Assembly (NCBI GenBank): GCA_964531675.1
Contig: CAZHFW010000023.1
Coordinates: 1-64,000, forward strand
Source of the DNA: CAZHFW01 sp964531675
GTDB lineage: Bacteria; Planctomycetota; Phycisphaerae; Phycisphaerales; UBA1924
DNA length: 64,000 nt
Direction: 5' to 3'
Numbering within the stretch: the first letter of the stretch is position 1; every line of letters starts with the position of its first letter. The notes below the pieces were generated by a model. The model worked only from the letters and a program-made list of their open reading frames with translations, made no database searches and was not told the DNA's origin. The position numbers and the translations under genes are program-made. Below, piece by piece: positions 14,211 through 22,408 of the stretch.

Positions 14211-16766
14211 ATGCGATGTGGGTATGGACGCTGTGTGTTGAGCTGGCTGGCTGGGGCGGCGCTGGTGGCGGCGTCGGCGTGCTTGGCGCTGGGGCAGGAG
14301 ACGTCGGGCAGCGGGGTGGCGACGCCCAAGCTTCCGGAGCAGGGTGGCGCGTCGGCGAGCGTGCCGTCGATTTCGACGACGGGCAGTGGTGAGGTGCAGC
14401 TCAAGCTCGAGCGGTTCGGGATGGGCGGGCTGTGCCGTCCGGGGGATTGGACCGGGCTGAAGGTCCAGTTCATGGATTCGGCGCCGAAGCCTCGCGAGAT
14501 CATCGTGCGGGTGGCGGGTCTGGATCCGGACGGGGACACGCCTTTGTATCAGCGCGAGCTGACGACGAATCCGGCGACTTGGCAGTCGGCGTGGATGTAT
14601 GTGCGCTTGCCTTATTGGTTCGGGTACCAGGGGAAGCTGACGCTGACGGTGAATGAAGCGCTGGAGGGTGGAGAGGGCGGCGGGTTTACGGCGGGGCGTC
14701 TTCTCGGGACGTTGCAGCTCGAGCCTTCGTCGCCACAATCGGTGACGGAGGCGTCGACGGCGTTGATGGCGGTGGTGGGGAACTCGGGGTACGGGCTTGG
14801 GCGGTACTCGACGCGGCTGTTTGGAGAGCCCTGGCTTCCGACCGGGCACGAGGTGTTCGATATTGCGCCGAGGCTGACGCCTGAGGACATTCCGGACCGG
14901 TGGCAGGGGCTGGCGTCGTATGAGCTTCTGGTGTGGGGTGCGGGGGATCCGGGCGAGCTTCGCGGCGATCGCGCCAAGGCGGTGCGGGAGTGGGTGGAGC
15001 GGGGCGGGCACCTGGTGGTGGTGTTGCCTCCGGTGGGGGAGACGTGGACGAATCGGCTGAGCAATGAGCTTTACGACCTGCTGCCGGCGGTGCGGATCGT
15101 GCGGCAGGAGGGCGTGGATCTGGAGCCTTACCGGCCTCTCTTGACGCGGAAGAAGCCGAGCGAGGCGCAGCTGCCGAAGAACGCGGTGGTGCATGAGCTT
15201 GCTCCGGTCGCGGAGGCGTCGGTGCTCGAGGCGGCGGCGATTCTGAACGGGCCGGATGGCAAGTGCGTGGTGGCGCGTCGGCAGGTGGGCGCGGGCGCGG
15301 TGACGCTGGTGGGGATCGATGCGTCGCAGCGGGCGCTGGTGGATCTGGATCTGTTGGACGCGGATGTGTTCTGGAATCGCGTGCTGGGGAGGCGCGGCTC
15401 GCTTCTGACGACCGCGGAGCTGAAGGAGAAGGGCGATCAGCTCCAGGCCAAGGGCGCGTCGCTCGGGTCGCGGTCCAAGACGCTTTTCGATGCGGACATC
15501 GGGCGCGAGATCGCCAAGACGGGGCGTTCGGCGACGGGCGTTCTGATGGGCGTGGCGCTGTTCGTGGTGTACTGGGCGATCGCGGGGCCTGTCGGTTACG
15601 CGGTGCTCAAGCGCAAGGGCGTGGTGCGGCATTCGTGGGTCGGGTATCTGGGCGCGGCGGCGGCGTTCACGGCGATCGCGTGGGGCGGGGCGACGATCCT
15701 GCGGCCGGCGCGGGTGGAGGCGTCGCATCTGACGTTCATCGATCACGTGTTCGGGCAGCCTGTGCAGCGGTCGCGGACGTGGGCGAGCGTGCTGATCCCG
15801 CGGTACGGGAACGCGACGCTGAGCGTGGGCGAGCCTTCGAAAGATGACAGCAAGCGGCGCGCGACGAACCTGATCGCGGCGTTTGATCCGCCCTGGTCGG
15901 AGGCGGCGGGGGCGGCGATGTTCCCCGATACGCGCGGGTACGTGGTGGACACGCGCAGGCCCGACTCGATCACGGCGCCGACGCGCGCGACGGTGAAGCA
16001 GATCCAGGCCGACTGGGTGGGCGGGCCGCGCTGGGACATGCCTCGCCCTGTGTGGCCCAAGGGCATGGAGAAGGAAACGGCGGCGAAGATCGAGCTTGGG
16101 CCGAACCGGCAGCTCTCGGGGATCCTGGTGCACAAGCTCCCGGCGGCGCTGGAGCACGTGATCCTGATGGTGAACTACGGGCAGCGGCCCTTGTCGGTGG
16201 CGGCCAACGGCGACTCGATGTGGGCGCAGGTCAGCGCGTACAAGCTTGATCGGTGGAATCCGGATGAGCCATTGGATCTGGCGACGCTGGTGAAGGCGGG
16301 CGGGAGCGTGGAGACGTATCTGGAGAATCTGGTGGGCGCGGGGTCGGAGCTTGACTCGGTGACGAACAAGCTTGCGACGGATGTGGGGAGCGTGACGGAG
16401 CGGCTCAACGCGATCGCGTTCTTTCCCCAGTTTGCGCCGCCTGATTTCCGGTCGCAGAGCATGTTCCAGGGGATGGCGCGGGGGCCGGCGGTGGCGATGC
16501 GGGCGGCGACGCACGGCTGGGATCTGGGGCGATGGTTTGCGCAGCCTTGCGTGATCATCGTCGGGCAGGTGGGGGCGTCCGGGGGTGGGGAGGCGAGTCC
16601 GACGCCGATCTATCTGGATGGGGAGCCTGTGAAGTCCAAGGGGCGGACGGTGGTGCGGTGGGTGTATCCGCTGGAGGCGGCGCCGCCTCGGTATCCGGAA
16701 GAGAACAAGGGTGAGGCCAAGACCGACGGGGCAGCAGGGGCGGGCGACGCCAAGGGAGGGAGCTGA
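14211..16766 (+). CDS. Large exported membrane protein with GATase1-like domain, ABC-associated
   Basis: About 851 residues. The ATG at 14211 opens a signal peptide (LSWLAGAALVAASACLA). A long extracytoplasmic region includes a class I glutamine-amidotransferase-like Rossmann segment (about residues 190-300; YELLVWGAGDPGEL, WVERGGHLVVVLPP) with no obvious catalytic Cys triad. Two membrane helices follow, with the motif VVYWAIAGPVGYAVLKRKG. This IxGPxxYxxLKR signature occurs in uncharacterised proteins encoded beside ABC transporters in Planctomycetota and Chloroflexota (recalled, not searched). The next gene, 3 bp away, is an ABC ATPase, so the two likely form one complex. The true function is unknown. 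Confidence 0.7.
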   Translation: MRCGYGRCVLSWLAGAALVAASACLALGQETSGSGVATPKLPEQGGASASVPSISTTGSGEVQLKLERFGMGGLCRPGDWTGLKVQFMDSAPKPREIIVRVAGLDPDGDTPLYQRELTTNPATWQSAWMYVRLPYWFGYQGKLTLTVNEALEGGEGGGFTAGRLLGTLQLEPSSPQSVTEASTALMAVVGNSGYGLGRYSTRLFGEPWLPTGHEVFDIAPRLTPEDIPDRWQGLASYELLVWGAGDPGELRGDRAKAVREWVERGGHLVVVLPPVGETWTNRLSNELYDLLPAVRIVRQEGVDLEPYRPLLTRKKPSEAQLPKNAVVHELAPVAEASVLEAAAILNGPDGKCVVARRQVGAGAVTLVGIDASQRALVDLDLLDADVFWNRVLGRRGSLLTTAELKEKGDQLQAKGASLGSRSKTLFDADIGREIAKTGRSATGVLMGVALFVVYWAIAGPVGYAVLKRKGVVRHSWVGYLGAAAAFTAIAWGGATILRPARVEASHLTFIDHVFGQPVQRSRTWASVLIPRYGNATLSVGEPSKDDSKRRATNLIAAFDPPWSEAAGAAMFPDTRGYVVDTRRPDSITAPTRATVKQIQADWVGGPRWDMPRPVWPKGMEKETAAKIELGPNRQLSGILVHKLPAALEHVILMVNYGQRPLSVAANGDSMWAQVSAYKLDRWNPDEPLDLATLVKAGGSVETYLENLVGAGSELDSVTNKLATDVGSVTERLNAIAFFPQFAPPDFRSQSMFQGMARGPAVAMRAATHGWDLGRWFAQPCVIIVGQVGASGGGEASPTPIYLDGEPVKSKGRTVVRWVYPLEAAPPRYPEENKGEAKTDGAAGAGDAKGGS

Positions 16767-16769
16767 GAC

Positions 16770-17744
16770 GTGCCTCCGATGATCGAGACGATCAATCTGA
16801 CGAAGCGCTACGGGGAGCTTGTGGCGCTGAACAACCTGAATCTGACGATTCAGGAGGGTGACTGCTTCGGCTTCATCGGGCCCAACGGCGCGGGGAAGAC
16901 GACGACGATCAAGATCCTGGCGACGCTCCTGAAGCCCTCATCGGGGCAGGCGAACGTCGCGGGGCTGACGGTGGGGTATCAGAACCGGCAGATCAGGCCG
17001 CTGATCGGGTACGTGCCTGACTTCATGGGCGCGTACGAGGACATGGTGGTCAACGAGTATCTGGAGTTCTTCGCGGCGACGTACGGGATCCATGGTCAGG
17101 CGCGGCGGAAGGTCGTGAATGATGTGCTGGAGCTGACGGATCTGTCGTACAAGGCGACGGCGGAGGTGAACTCGCTTTCGCGCGGCATGCAGCAGCGGTT
17201 GAGCGTGGCGCGGGTGCTGCTCCATGATCCCAAGGTCTTGCTGATGGACGAGCCGGCGAGCGGGCTTGATCCGCGGGCGCGCATCGAGATGCGCGAGCTG
17301 CTCAAGGAGCTGCGCCGGATGGGGAAGACGATCCTGATCTCGAGCCACATTTTGCCCGAGCTTGCGGAGCTCTGCAACGTGGTGGGGATCATCGAGCGCG
17401 GGCAGCTGCTGTTTTCGGGCGGGGTGTCGGAGATCGTGCGGCGGGCCAAGCTCGGGCATGTGCTGCACATCGGGGTGGTGGACCGGGTGGACGACGCGGC
17501 CAAGGTGCTGGGCGCGATCCCGGGGGTGAAGAAGGTCGCGGTGATCGACAGCGAGGACACGGGCGGGAAGCCGACGCGGATCGTGCAGCTCACGTACGAC
17601 GAGTTGCCCGGGGTGGGGACGCCCAACTTCTCGGATATCCCGAACATCCTGATCAACAAGGGATTCCGGATCACCAAGTTCGGCGAAGAGCCTGTGAACC
17701 TGGAGACGGCGTTCATGCGGTTGACGAAGGGGTTGGTGCAGTAG
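16770..17744 (+). CDS. ABC transporter ATP-binding protein (ABC-2/GldA type)
   Basis: A 324-residue ATPase. It has Walker A GPNGAGKTTT, a Q-loop region, the signature LSRGMQQRLSVAR, Walker B VLLMDEPASGLDP and a switch His in ISSHILPEL. A C-terminal extension after about residue 225 is seen in the CcmA/GldA/NatA group that works with ABC-2 permeases. The start is a GTG at 16770 with GGAG upstream (alternative ATG 16779). It is encoded directly after the GATase-like membrane protein. No ABC-2 permease is present on either side, so the membrane partner is either encoded elsewhere or is that neighbour. Confidence 0.88.
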   Translation: MPPMIETINLTKRYGELVALNNLNLTIQEGDCFGFIGPNGAGKTTTIKILATLLKPSSGQANVAGLTVGYQNRQIRPLIGYVPDFMGAYEDMVVNEYLEFFAATYGIHGQARRKVVNDVLELTDLSYKATAEVNSLSRGMQQRLSVARVLLHDPKVLLMDEPASGLDPRARIEMRELLKELRRMGKTILISSHILPELAELCNVVGIIERGQLLFSGGVSEIVRRAKLGHVLHIGVVDRVDDAAKVLGAIPGVKKVAVIDSEDTGGKPTRIVQLTYDELPGVGTPNFSDIPNILINKGFRITKFGEEPVNLETAFMRLTKGLVQ

Positions 17745-17776
17745 GCGGGGAGCGGGCGGGATTTGGAGCGAGAATG

Positions 17777-17830
17777 CACTGCTGCCTGGGGGGCAGCAGT
17801 GCCACCCAACTGGGCGGCACCGCCGCAATG
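17777..17830. repeat. GCAGCAGTG hairpin repeat
   Basis: CACTGCTGCC (17777-17786) pairs with GGCAGCAGTG (17792-17801), a perfect 10-bp stem with a 5-nt loop, followed by CCACCCAACTGGGCGGCAC. The same hairpin recurs at 22174-22198. It lies downstream of the ABC ATPase gene and may act as its terminator, although no U-run follows. Confidence 0.75.
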
Positions 17831-17846
17831 CCAGCGAGGTTGAGTC

Positions 17847-18269
17847 ATGTGGCGAACTCCTTCGCACAACCTTGGCGGCGTCCGTGCGGGTCTCTGGACA
17901 TGTGACCGATGCGGCTACGACATCCGTGGTCTTTCGAGATGCCCGGAGTGTGGGGCTCCCGTCTCCGCCACGCGCTCGAGTCGAAGTGGAATGAAGGCGG
18001 TTCGTGCGTTCCTTGTCGGCGGTTGGGCGATTGCTGCCGGTGTGCTGATGTTTGTGTCTCTGTACCACCCGTTTTCGTCGCTCGATCTCTCCCTGTGCGT
18101 GATGGGGCTTTCCGTTGTCATGCACTTTACGTTCGCATGGGCGGCTGGCATGAGTTGGTCGTGTGGCTCTCGAGCTTTCCGTTGCTTCGTCGCCACGTTG
18201 TTTGCGGCTGCGTCTTCGGTCGCGCTGATTCTTGCGGTGTTGTTGGCGCCGATCGTCTCCGGGAGGTAG
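17847..18269 (+). CDS. Zinc-ribbon membrane protein, unknown
   Basis: A 140-residue protein with an N-terminal zinc ribbon CDRCGYDIRGLSRCPECG (about residues 19-36), then three to four hydrophobic helices. The CxxCGYDxRGL..CPECG pattern is frequent in Planctomycetota membrane proteins of unknown role. Base composition is somewhat less G+C-rich than the surrounding genes. The end of this gene overlaps, or nearly abuts, the next zinc-ribbon gene, which has the same architecture; the pair probably arose by duplication. The start at 17847 has no strong ribosome site (GCGAGGTTGAGTC upstream). Confidence 0.65.
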   Translation: MWRTPSHNLGGVRAGLWTCDRCGYDIRGLSRCPECGAPVSATRSSRSGMKAVRAFLVGGWAIAAGVLMFVSLYHPFSSLDLSLCVMGLSVVMHFTFAWAAGMSWSCGSRAFRCFVATLFAAASSVALILAVLLAPIVSGR

Positions 18270-18306
18270 GGCTGCCCCTGTCGCGGACGCTTCGGACTCC
18301 CGCATC

Positions 18307-19086
18307 TTGGACATCAAGCACTTGGCTCCTCCCAAATACAAAACCGACGGCGAGTATCTCGCGGAGTTTGTGCCGCGGTGTTTGGATTGTCGGTATGAGT
18401 TGACGGGATTGGAGGATGGGAACTGTCCGGAGTGCGGGCTGGCGTTTCGGATGTATGCGTTGGAGCGGCGGTGGATTTCGCGGCAGCGGGCGCGGGATGA
18501 GGGGCTTCGGGAGGCGCTGGCGTTGCGGGTGATGGCGCCGTTCTGGCTGGCGGGGCTGGTGGTGCTTGGGCTGTTCTCGGAGGTGTTCGCGGTTTTCGTG
18601 GTGCTCTTGGCGTCGTGGGTGGCGGCGGTGGTGGTGATTCGACGGCTTTGGGAGGCGTGGCTGGAGGCGAATCCGCACGCGTGGCTTTTGACGCTTTTGC
18701 CTCTGGCGTCGATGGCGGTGGGTGCGTCGGCGTCGCGGTATCCGACGGTGGCGCTGGGCTGCTGTGCGGTTGCGGCGCTGGCGGTGTCGTGGATCGCGCT
18801 GAAGGGGAGTCCGCTGTGGACGACGGTGATTCTCGCGCCGTTCGGGCCGGGGTTTTTGTTTCTGACGGGCGCGGCGATGCTGGTGCAGGGCTTGAGGCTG
18901 CGGGCGCAGGGGGCGTACTGGAGTGACTTCGATTGGCCGGCGTATCCGAGGGCGGCGGCGCTGCCTGTGGAGCGGTCGATCCTGGTGGGGTGTGTGGCGC
19001 TGGGGGTGTCGGCGGCGATGGCGGGTGTGATGTTGATGCACGTGCGGCGGGCGCGGGTGCGGCTTTTGAAGGGGAACTGGGAGTGA
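18307..19086 (+). CDS. Zinc-ribbon polytopic membrane protein, unknown
   Basis: About 259 residues. A zinc ribbon CLDCRYELTGLEDGNCPECG (about residues 25-44) is followed by six or so membrane helices. It shares the layout of the preceding gene. The start is unclear: the open frame extends back to 18232 inside the previous gene, with no ATG or GTG. A TTG at 18307 (MDIKHLAPPKYK) places the ribbon near the N-terminus and is used here. No catalytic motif is visible. The zinc ribbon could bind protein or nucleic acid at the cytoplasmic membrane face (inference). Confidence 0.65.
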   Translation: MDIKHLAPPKYKTDGEYLAEFVPRCLDCRYELTGLEDGNCPECGLAFRMYALERRWISRQRARDEGLREALALRVMAPFWLAGLVVLGLFSEVFAVFVVLLASWVAAVVVIRRLWEAWLEANPHAWLLTLLPLASMAVGASASRYPTVALGCCAVAALAVSWIALKGSPLWTTVILAPFGPGFLFLTGAAMLVQGLRLRAQGAYWSDFDWPAYPRAAALPVERSILVGCVALGVSAAMAGVMLMHVRRARVRLLKGNWE

Positions 19087-19107
19087 GGGGGGGAAAGGCG
19101 AAGGGCA

Positions 19108-19142
19108 CCAAATTTTCAAATTGCCAAATTGCCAAATGCCAA
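19108..19142. repeat. AT-rich CCAAATTTTCAAATTGCC repeat
   Basis: Shares a run of more than 20 bases with the tract at 10141-10174 and the GCCAAAT words found at 8976 and 39782. It lies in the gap before the prolyl oligopeptidase gene. A GGACC..GGGTCCGGC segment near 19189-19206, also found at 10212-10240 and 10375-10408, follows it. Confidence 0.7.
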
Positions 19143-19351
19143 GGCGGCGATGGGGGCGCGGGGGTGGTGGGAGTCAGACCTGGACCTTTGGGGGCCTCGG
19201 GTCCGGCTTCAGGCTTGGCTTCGGGCTTGGCTTTCGAGGGGAGGGCTGGATTGGGGAACTGGGGGGTTGGGGTTGGCGTCTCTTGAAGTTCGTACACTGT
19301 CCGAACATCGTCCCGGCGGCGTGAGGGCGGCCGGGGGCACAGGAGACCGGT

Positions 19352-21553
19352 ATGGATTTGCGCAAAGGCGTTGCGGGGCGTGGGTGGCGGCGGGCGGGTC
19401 TGGCGATGACCGCTGGGCTGGTGATGGCGGCGGGGACGCCGGTGCTGGCGTTCGGGCCTCCTCCGACGGAGAAGCGGCCGGTGACGGACACGGTGCACGG
19501 CGTGCAGATCGTGGATCCGTACCGCTGGCTCGAGGGTGACAACTCCGATCCGAAGCAGATGGGCAAGCTGACCGATGAGGTCGCCAAGTGGACCGATGCG
19601 CAGAACGCGTACACGCGCTCGGTGCTGGACGGGCTGCCTGGCCGGAAGGAGCTGGAGGACCGGCTTCGGCCTTTGATGGAGATCGGGTCGGTGTCTTCGC
19701 CTTCGATGGTGGGGAACCGGTACTTCTTCTCCAAGCGCGAGGGGAAGCAGAATCAGGCGATCGTGTACTGGCGCGAGGGGTACAAGGGTGCGAGCAAGGT
19801 GCTGCTGGATCCGGCGCAGCTCGATCCGTCGGGCCTGACGACGGTGGCGTGGTACCGGCCTTCGGAGGACGGCAAGCTCCTGGCGTACGGGACGTATCGC
19901 GCGGGCGACGAGAACACGACCGCGCACGTGATGAACGTGGAGACGGGCGAGAAGCTCAGCGACGTGATCCCGAACAAGGTGGGGGACATCGACTGGTTGC
20001 CCGACGGGAGCGGGTTCTTCTACCGCAACCTGTGGGATGCGAAGAACCCGTACGCGGGTCAGTACATGTTCCACAAGCTCGGGACCAAGGCGGAGGAGGA
20101 CAAGCAGCTCTTCCGTCAGTTCAAGCCCGAGGAGGACAAGAAGCTTGCGACCACGTGGGGTCCGAGCGGCGGGACGAGCCGTGACGCCAAGTGGATCGTG
20201 AAGACGTACTCGACGTCGACCAAGTCGAACGATCTGTGGATTGCGGCGCTGGAGCCCTGGTTCAAGACGGGGCAGCTGACCTGGCGCGAGATCATGGTCG
20301 GGAAGGACTCGAGCGCGGGCGGGCAGATCGTCGGCGACACGATGTTCATGCAGACCGACGAGGGCGCGCCGAACGGGCAGATCTACGCGATCAATCTGAA
20401 TCATCCGGAGAAGGAGCACTGGAAGGTGCTCATCCCGGAGCGGAAGGACGCGGTGATCGCGGGGATGAACGTCGCCAAGGGCGTGCTGGCGGTCGAGTGG
20501 ATGATCAACGCGACGAGCCGGATCGAGCTGTTTGATTACGAGGGCAAGAGCCTGGGGAATCTGCGTCTGCCTCAGGACGTGGGCTCGGCGGGTCTGGTGA
20601 CGCGTGAGGATCGGACCGAGGCGTATCTGTCGTTCACGAGCTTCAACTATCCGAGCACGATCTTCAAGGTGGACCTGGCCAAGCCCGATCAGGCGCCGGA
20701 GCTCTGGGAGCGGCCTGATGTCCCGGTGAATCCGGACATCGTCGAGGTGAAGCAGGAGTGGTTCAGCTCGAAGGACGGGACGCGGGTCCCGATGTTCGTG
20801 GTGCACAAGAAGGGGCTGAAGCTTGACGGGAAGAACCCGACGATCCTGAACGGGTACGGCGGGTTCAACATCTCGCAGACGCCTTTCTTCAGCGCGACGC
20901 TGTTCCCTTGGTTCGAGGACGGGGGCGTGTTCGCGGTCGTGAACCTGCGCGGCGGCGGCGAGTTCGGCGAGGCCTGGCACCGCGCGGGCATGCTCGAGTC
21001 CAAGCAGAACGTGTTCAACGACTTCATCGCGGCGGGTGAGTACCTTTGCGAGAAGGGGTACACCAACCCGGGCAAGCTCGCCTGCACGGGCGGGTCCAAC
21101 GGCGGATTGCTCGTGGGCACGGTGGTCGTGCAGCGGCCCGATCTGTTCCGGGCGGCGGTGTGCGGCGTGCCTCTGCTCGACATGCTGCGGTATCAGAACT
21201 TCCTGATGGCGCGGTACTGGGTGCCCGAGTACGGGACCGCGGAGGACAAGGCGCAGTTCGAGTTCCTGGCGAAGTACTCGCCTTACCACCACATCACGCC
21301 CGGGACGAAGTATCCGGCGGTGATGTTCACGGCGGGCGAGAACGACACGCGGGTGCATCCGCTGCACGCGCGGAAGATGGCGGCGGCGGTGCAGGCGGCG
21401 ACGAGTGCGCCCGACGAACATCCGGTGCTCTTGTGGGTTGACCGCGAGGCGGGCCACGGTCAGGGCAAGCCCCTGAACCTGCGGATCCGCGATGCGGCCG
21501 ACACGCGGATGTTCCTGATGTGGCAGCTCGGGATGCTCGAAGGGAAGAAGTGA
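19352..21553 (+). CDS. Prolyl oligopeptidase (S9A), secreted
   Basis: A 733-residue serine peptidase with an N-terminal export signal (GLAMTAGLVMAAGTPVLA). A seven-bladed propeller region runs from about 70 to 430. A C-terminal alpha/beta-hydrolase domain carries S582 in TGGSNGGLLVG, D665 in GENDTRVHPLHA and H702 in EAGHGQGKP. The N-terminal VDPYRWLEG is diagnostic of S9A enzymes. These cut after proline in short peptides. Export points to use of external or periplasmic peptides. The stop overlaps the start of a lipoprotein gene by one base (TGATG), implying translational coupling. Length is normal for the family. Confidence 0.93.
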   Translation: MDLRKGVAGRGWRRAGLAMTAGLVMAAGTPVLAFGPPPTEKRPVTDTVHGVQIVDPYRWLEGDNSDPKQMGKLTDEVAKWTDAQNAYTRSVLDGLPGRKELEDRLRPLMEIGSVSSPSMVGNRYFFSKREGKQNQAIVYWREGYKGASKVLLDPAQLDPSGLTTVAWYRPSEDGKLLAYGTYRAGDENTTAHVMNVETGEKLSDVIPNKVGDIDWLPDGSGFFYRNLWDAKNPYAGQYMFHKLGTKAEEDKQLFRQFKPEEDKKLATTWGPSGGTSRDAKWIVKTYSTSTKSNDLWIAALEPWFKTGQLTWREIMVGKDSSAGGQIVGDTMFMQTDEGAPNGQIYAINLNHPEKEHWKVLIPERKDAVIAGMNVAKGVLAVEWMINATSRIELFDYEGKSLGNLRLPQDVGSAGLVTREDRTEAYLSFTSFNYPSTIFKVDLAKPDQAPELWERPDVPVNPDIVEVKQEWFSSKDGTRVPMFVVHKKGLKLDGKNPTILNGYGGFNISQTPFFSATLFPWFEDGGVFAVVNLRGGGEFGEAWHRAGMLESKQNVFNDFIAAGEYLCEKGYTNPGKLACTGGSNGGLLVGTVVVQRPDLFRAAVCGVPLLDMLRYQNFLMARYWVPEYGTAEDKAQFEFLAKYSPYHHITPGTKYPAVMFTAGENDTRVHPLHARKMAAAVQAATSAPDEHPVLLWVDREAGHGQGKPLNLRIRDAADTRMFLMWQLGMLEGKK

Positions 21554-22089
21554 TGATCAAGGCCGGGATCAACCGGATTCGTGCGGCGGCGCTGACCAGC
21601 GCCGCTGCGCTTTTGATGGGCGTGGGGTTGGGAGCGGGTTTGGGCGGGTGCGTGGTGGAGGAGAAGCACAAGTCCAATCTGCCTGAGAAGCAGCCCGAGT
21701 GGGTGCGGCCGGCGCGGTTGCTGGTGGCGATGCAGCTTCCCGAGGACACCGACGCGAACGGATACATGGACACGGTCCCGATGATCGTGTACCTGTTTGA
21801 TGATCGCTATCCGCTGGCGATCTCGTCGGCGGGGACGTTCTCGTTCAAGCTCAAGACGACGGCGGGGCATGAGATCGGCGTGTGGACGATCGACGCCAAG
21901 CAAGCGGCGGCGTCGGTGCGGAAGATGAAGCCCGGGCCTGGGTATCAGTTCAGGCTTGACGTGCGTCAGTTCGGTCCCGACAAGCGCGACTCGGGGACGG
22001 TGGACCTGACGGCGGAGTTCAAGCCCGAGGTCGGCAATCCGGTGACGGGTTCGGCGACGGCGTTCAGGCTTGGGCGCGCGGGGGTCTGA
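21553..22089 (+). CDS. Lipoprotein, unknown, coupled to prolyl oligopeptidase
   Basis: About 178 residues. The ATG at 21553 overlaps the previous stop. The signal peptide ends in a lipobox LGGC (about residue 33), so the mature protein starts at a lipidated Cys and should be anchored to a membrane. The rest is a beta-rich domain without a motif I recognise (FSFKLKTTAGHEIGVW, a putative Ig-like fold). Overlap with the peptidase suggests joint expression; whether they interact is unknown. Confidence 0.72.
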   Translation: MIKAGINRIRAAALTSAAALLMGVGLGAGLGGCVVEEKHKSNLPEKQPEWVRPARLLVAMQLPEDTDANGYMDTVPMIVYLFDDRYPLAISSAGTFSFKLKTTAGHEIGVWTIDAKQAAASVRKMKPGPGYQFRLDVRQFGPDKRDSGTVDLTAEFKPEVGNPVTGSATAFRLGRAGV

Positions 22090-22408
22090 GGCGCGAGATT
22101 GCGTATGCAGGGGTGGGGGGATGAGGCTTGAAGTGCCTTGGTTGTGCGTTGGTGCGGGGGTGGGGGCGGCGGACACTGCTGCCTGAAGGGCAGCAGTGCC
22201 ACCCGACGGGAGCAGCAGTGCCACCCGGTGTGTCGGTATCCGGTTGGGTGTCTGCCTTGGTAACACGGTCTTAGCGCGAAGCGTGAGGGGGCTTAACCGG
22301 ACGGGGGGTCGGGTCGGGTAGCCTTTGGCGGCTTGTGAGGGGCGGTTCGGGCCTGACGGAGGGCTTCGGGCGGTTGTTCTTCACCGAGCGTTCGCAAGGG
22401 AGTCGGTC
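22090..22408. repeat. Gap with GCAGCAGTG hairpins, upstream of pstS
   Basis: 319 bp without a gene. CACTGCTGCC (22174-22183) pairs with GGCAGCAGTG (22189-22198) over a 5-nt loop. A partial second copy, AGCAGCAGTGCCACCC, follows at about 22212-22227. The rest should contain the pst promoter, but I see no convincing Pho box or -35/-10 pair. Confidence 0.7.

Noticed and set aside
22228..22400. Pho box before pstS
   Set aside because: No pair of CTGTCAT-like direct repeats at 11-bp spacing could be found.
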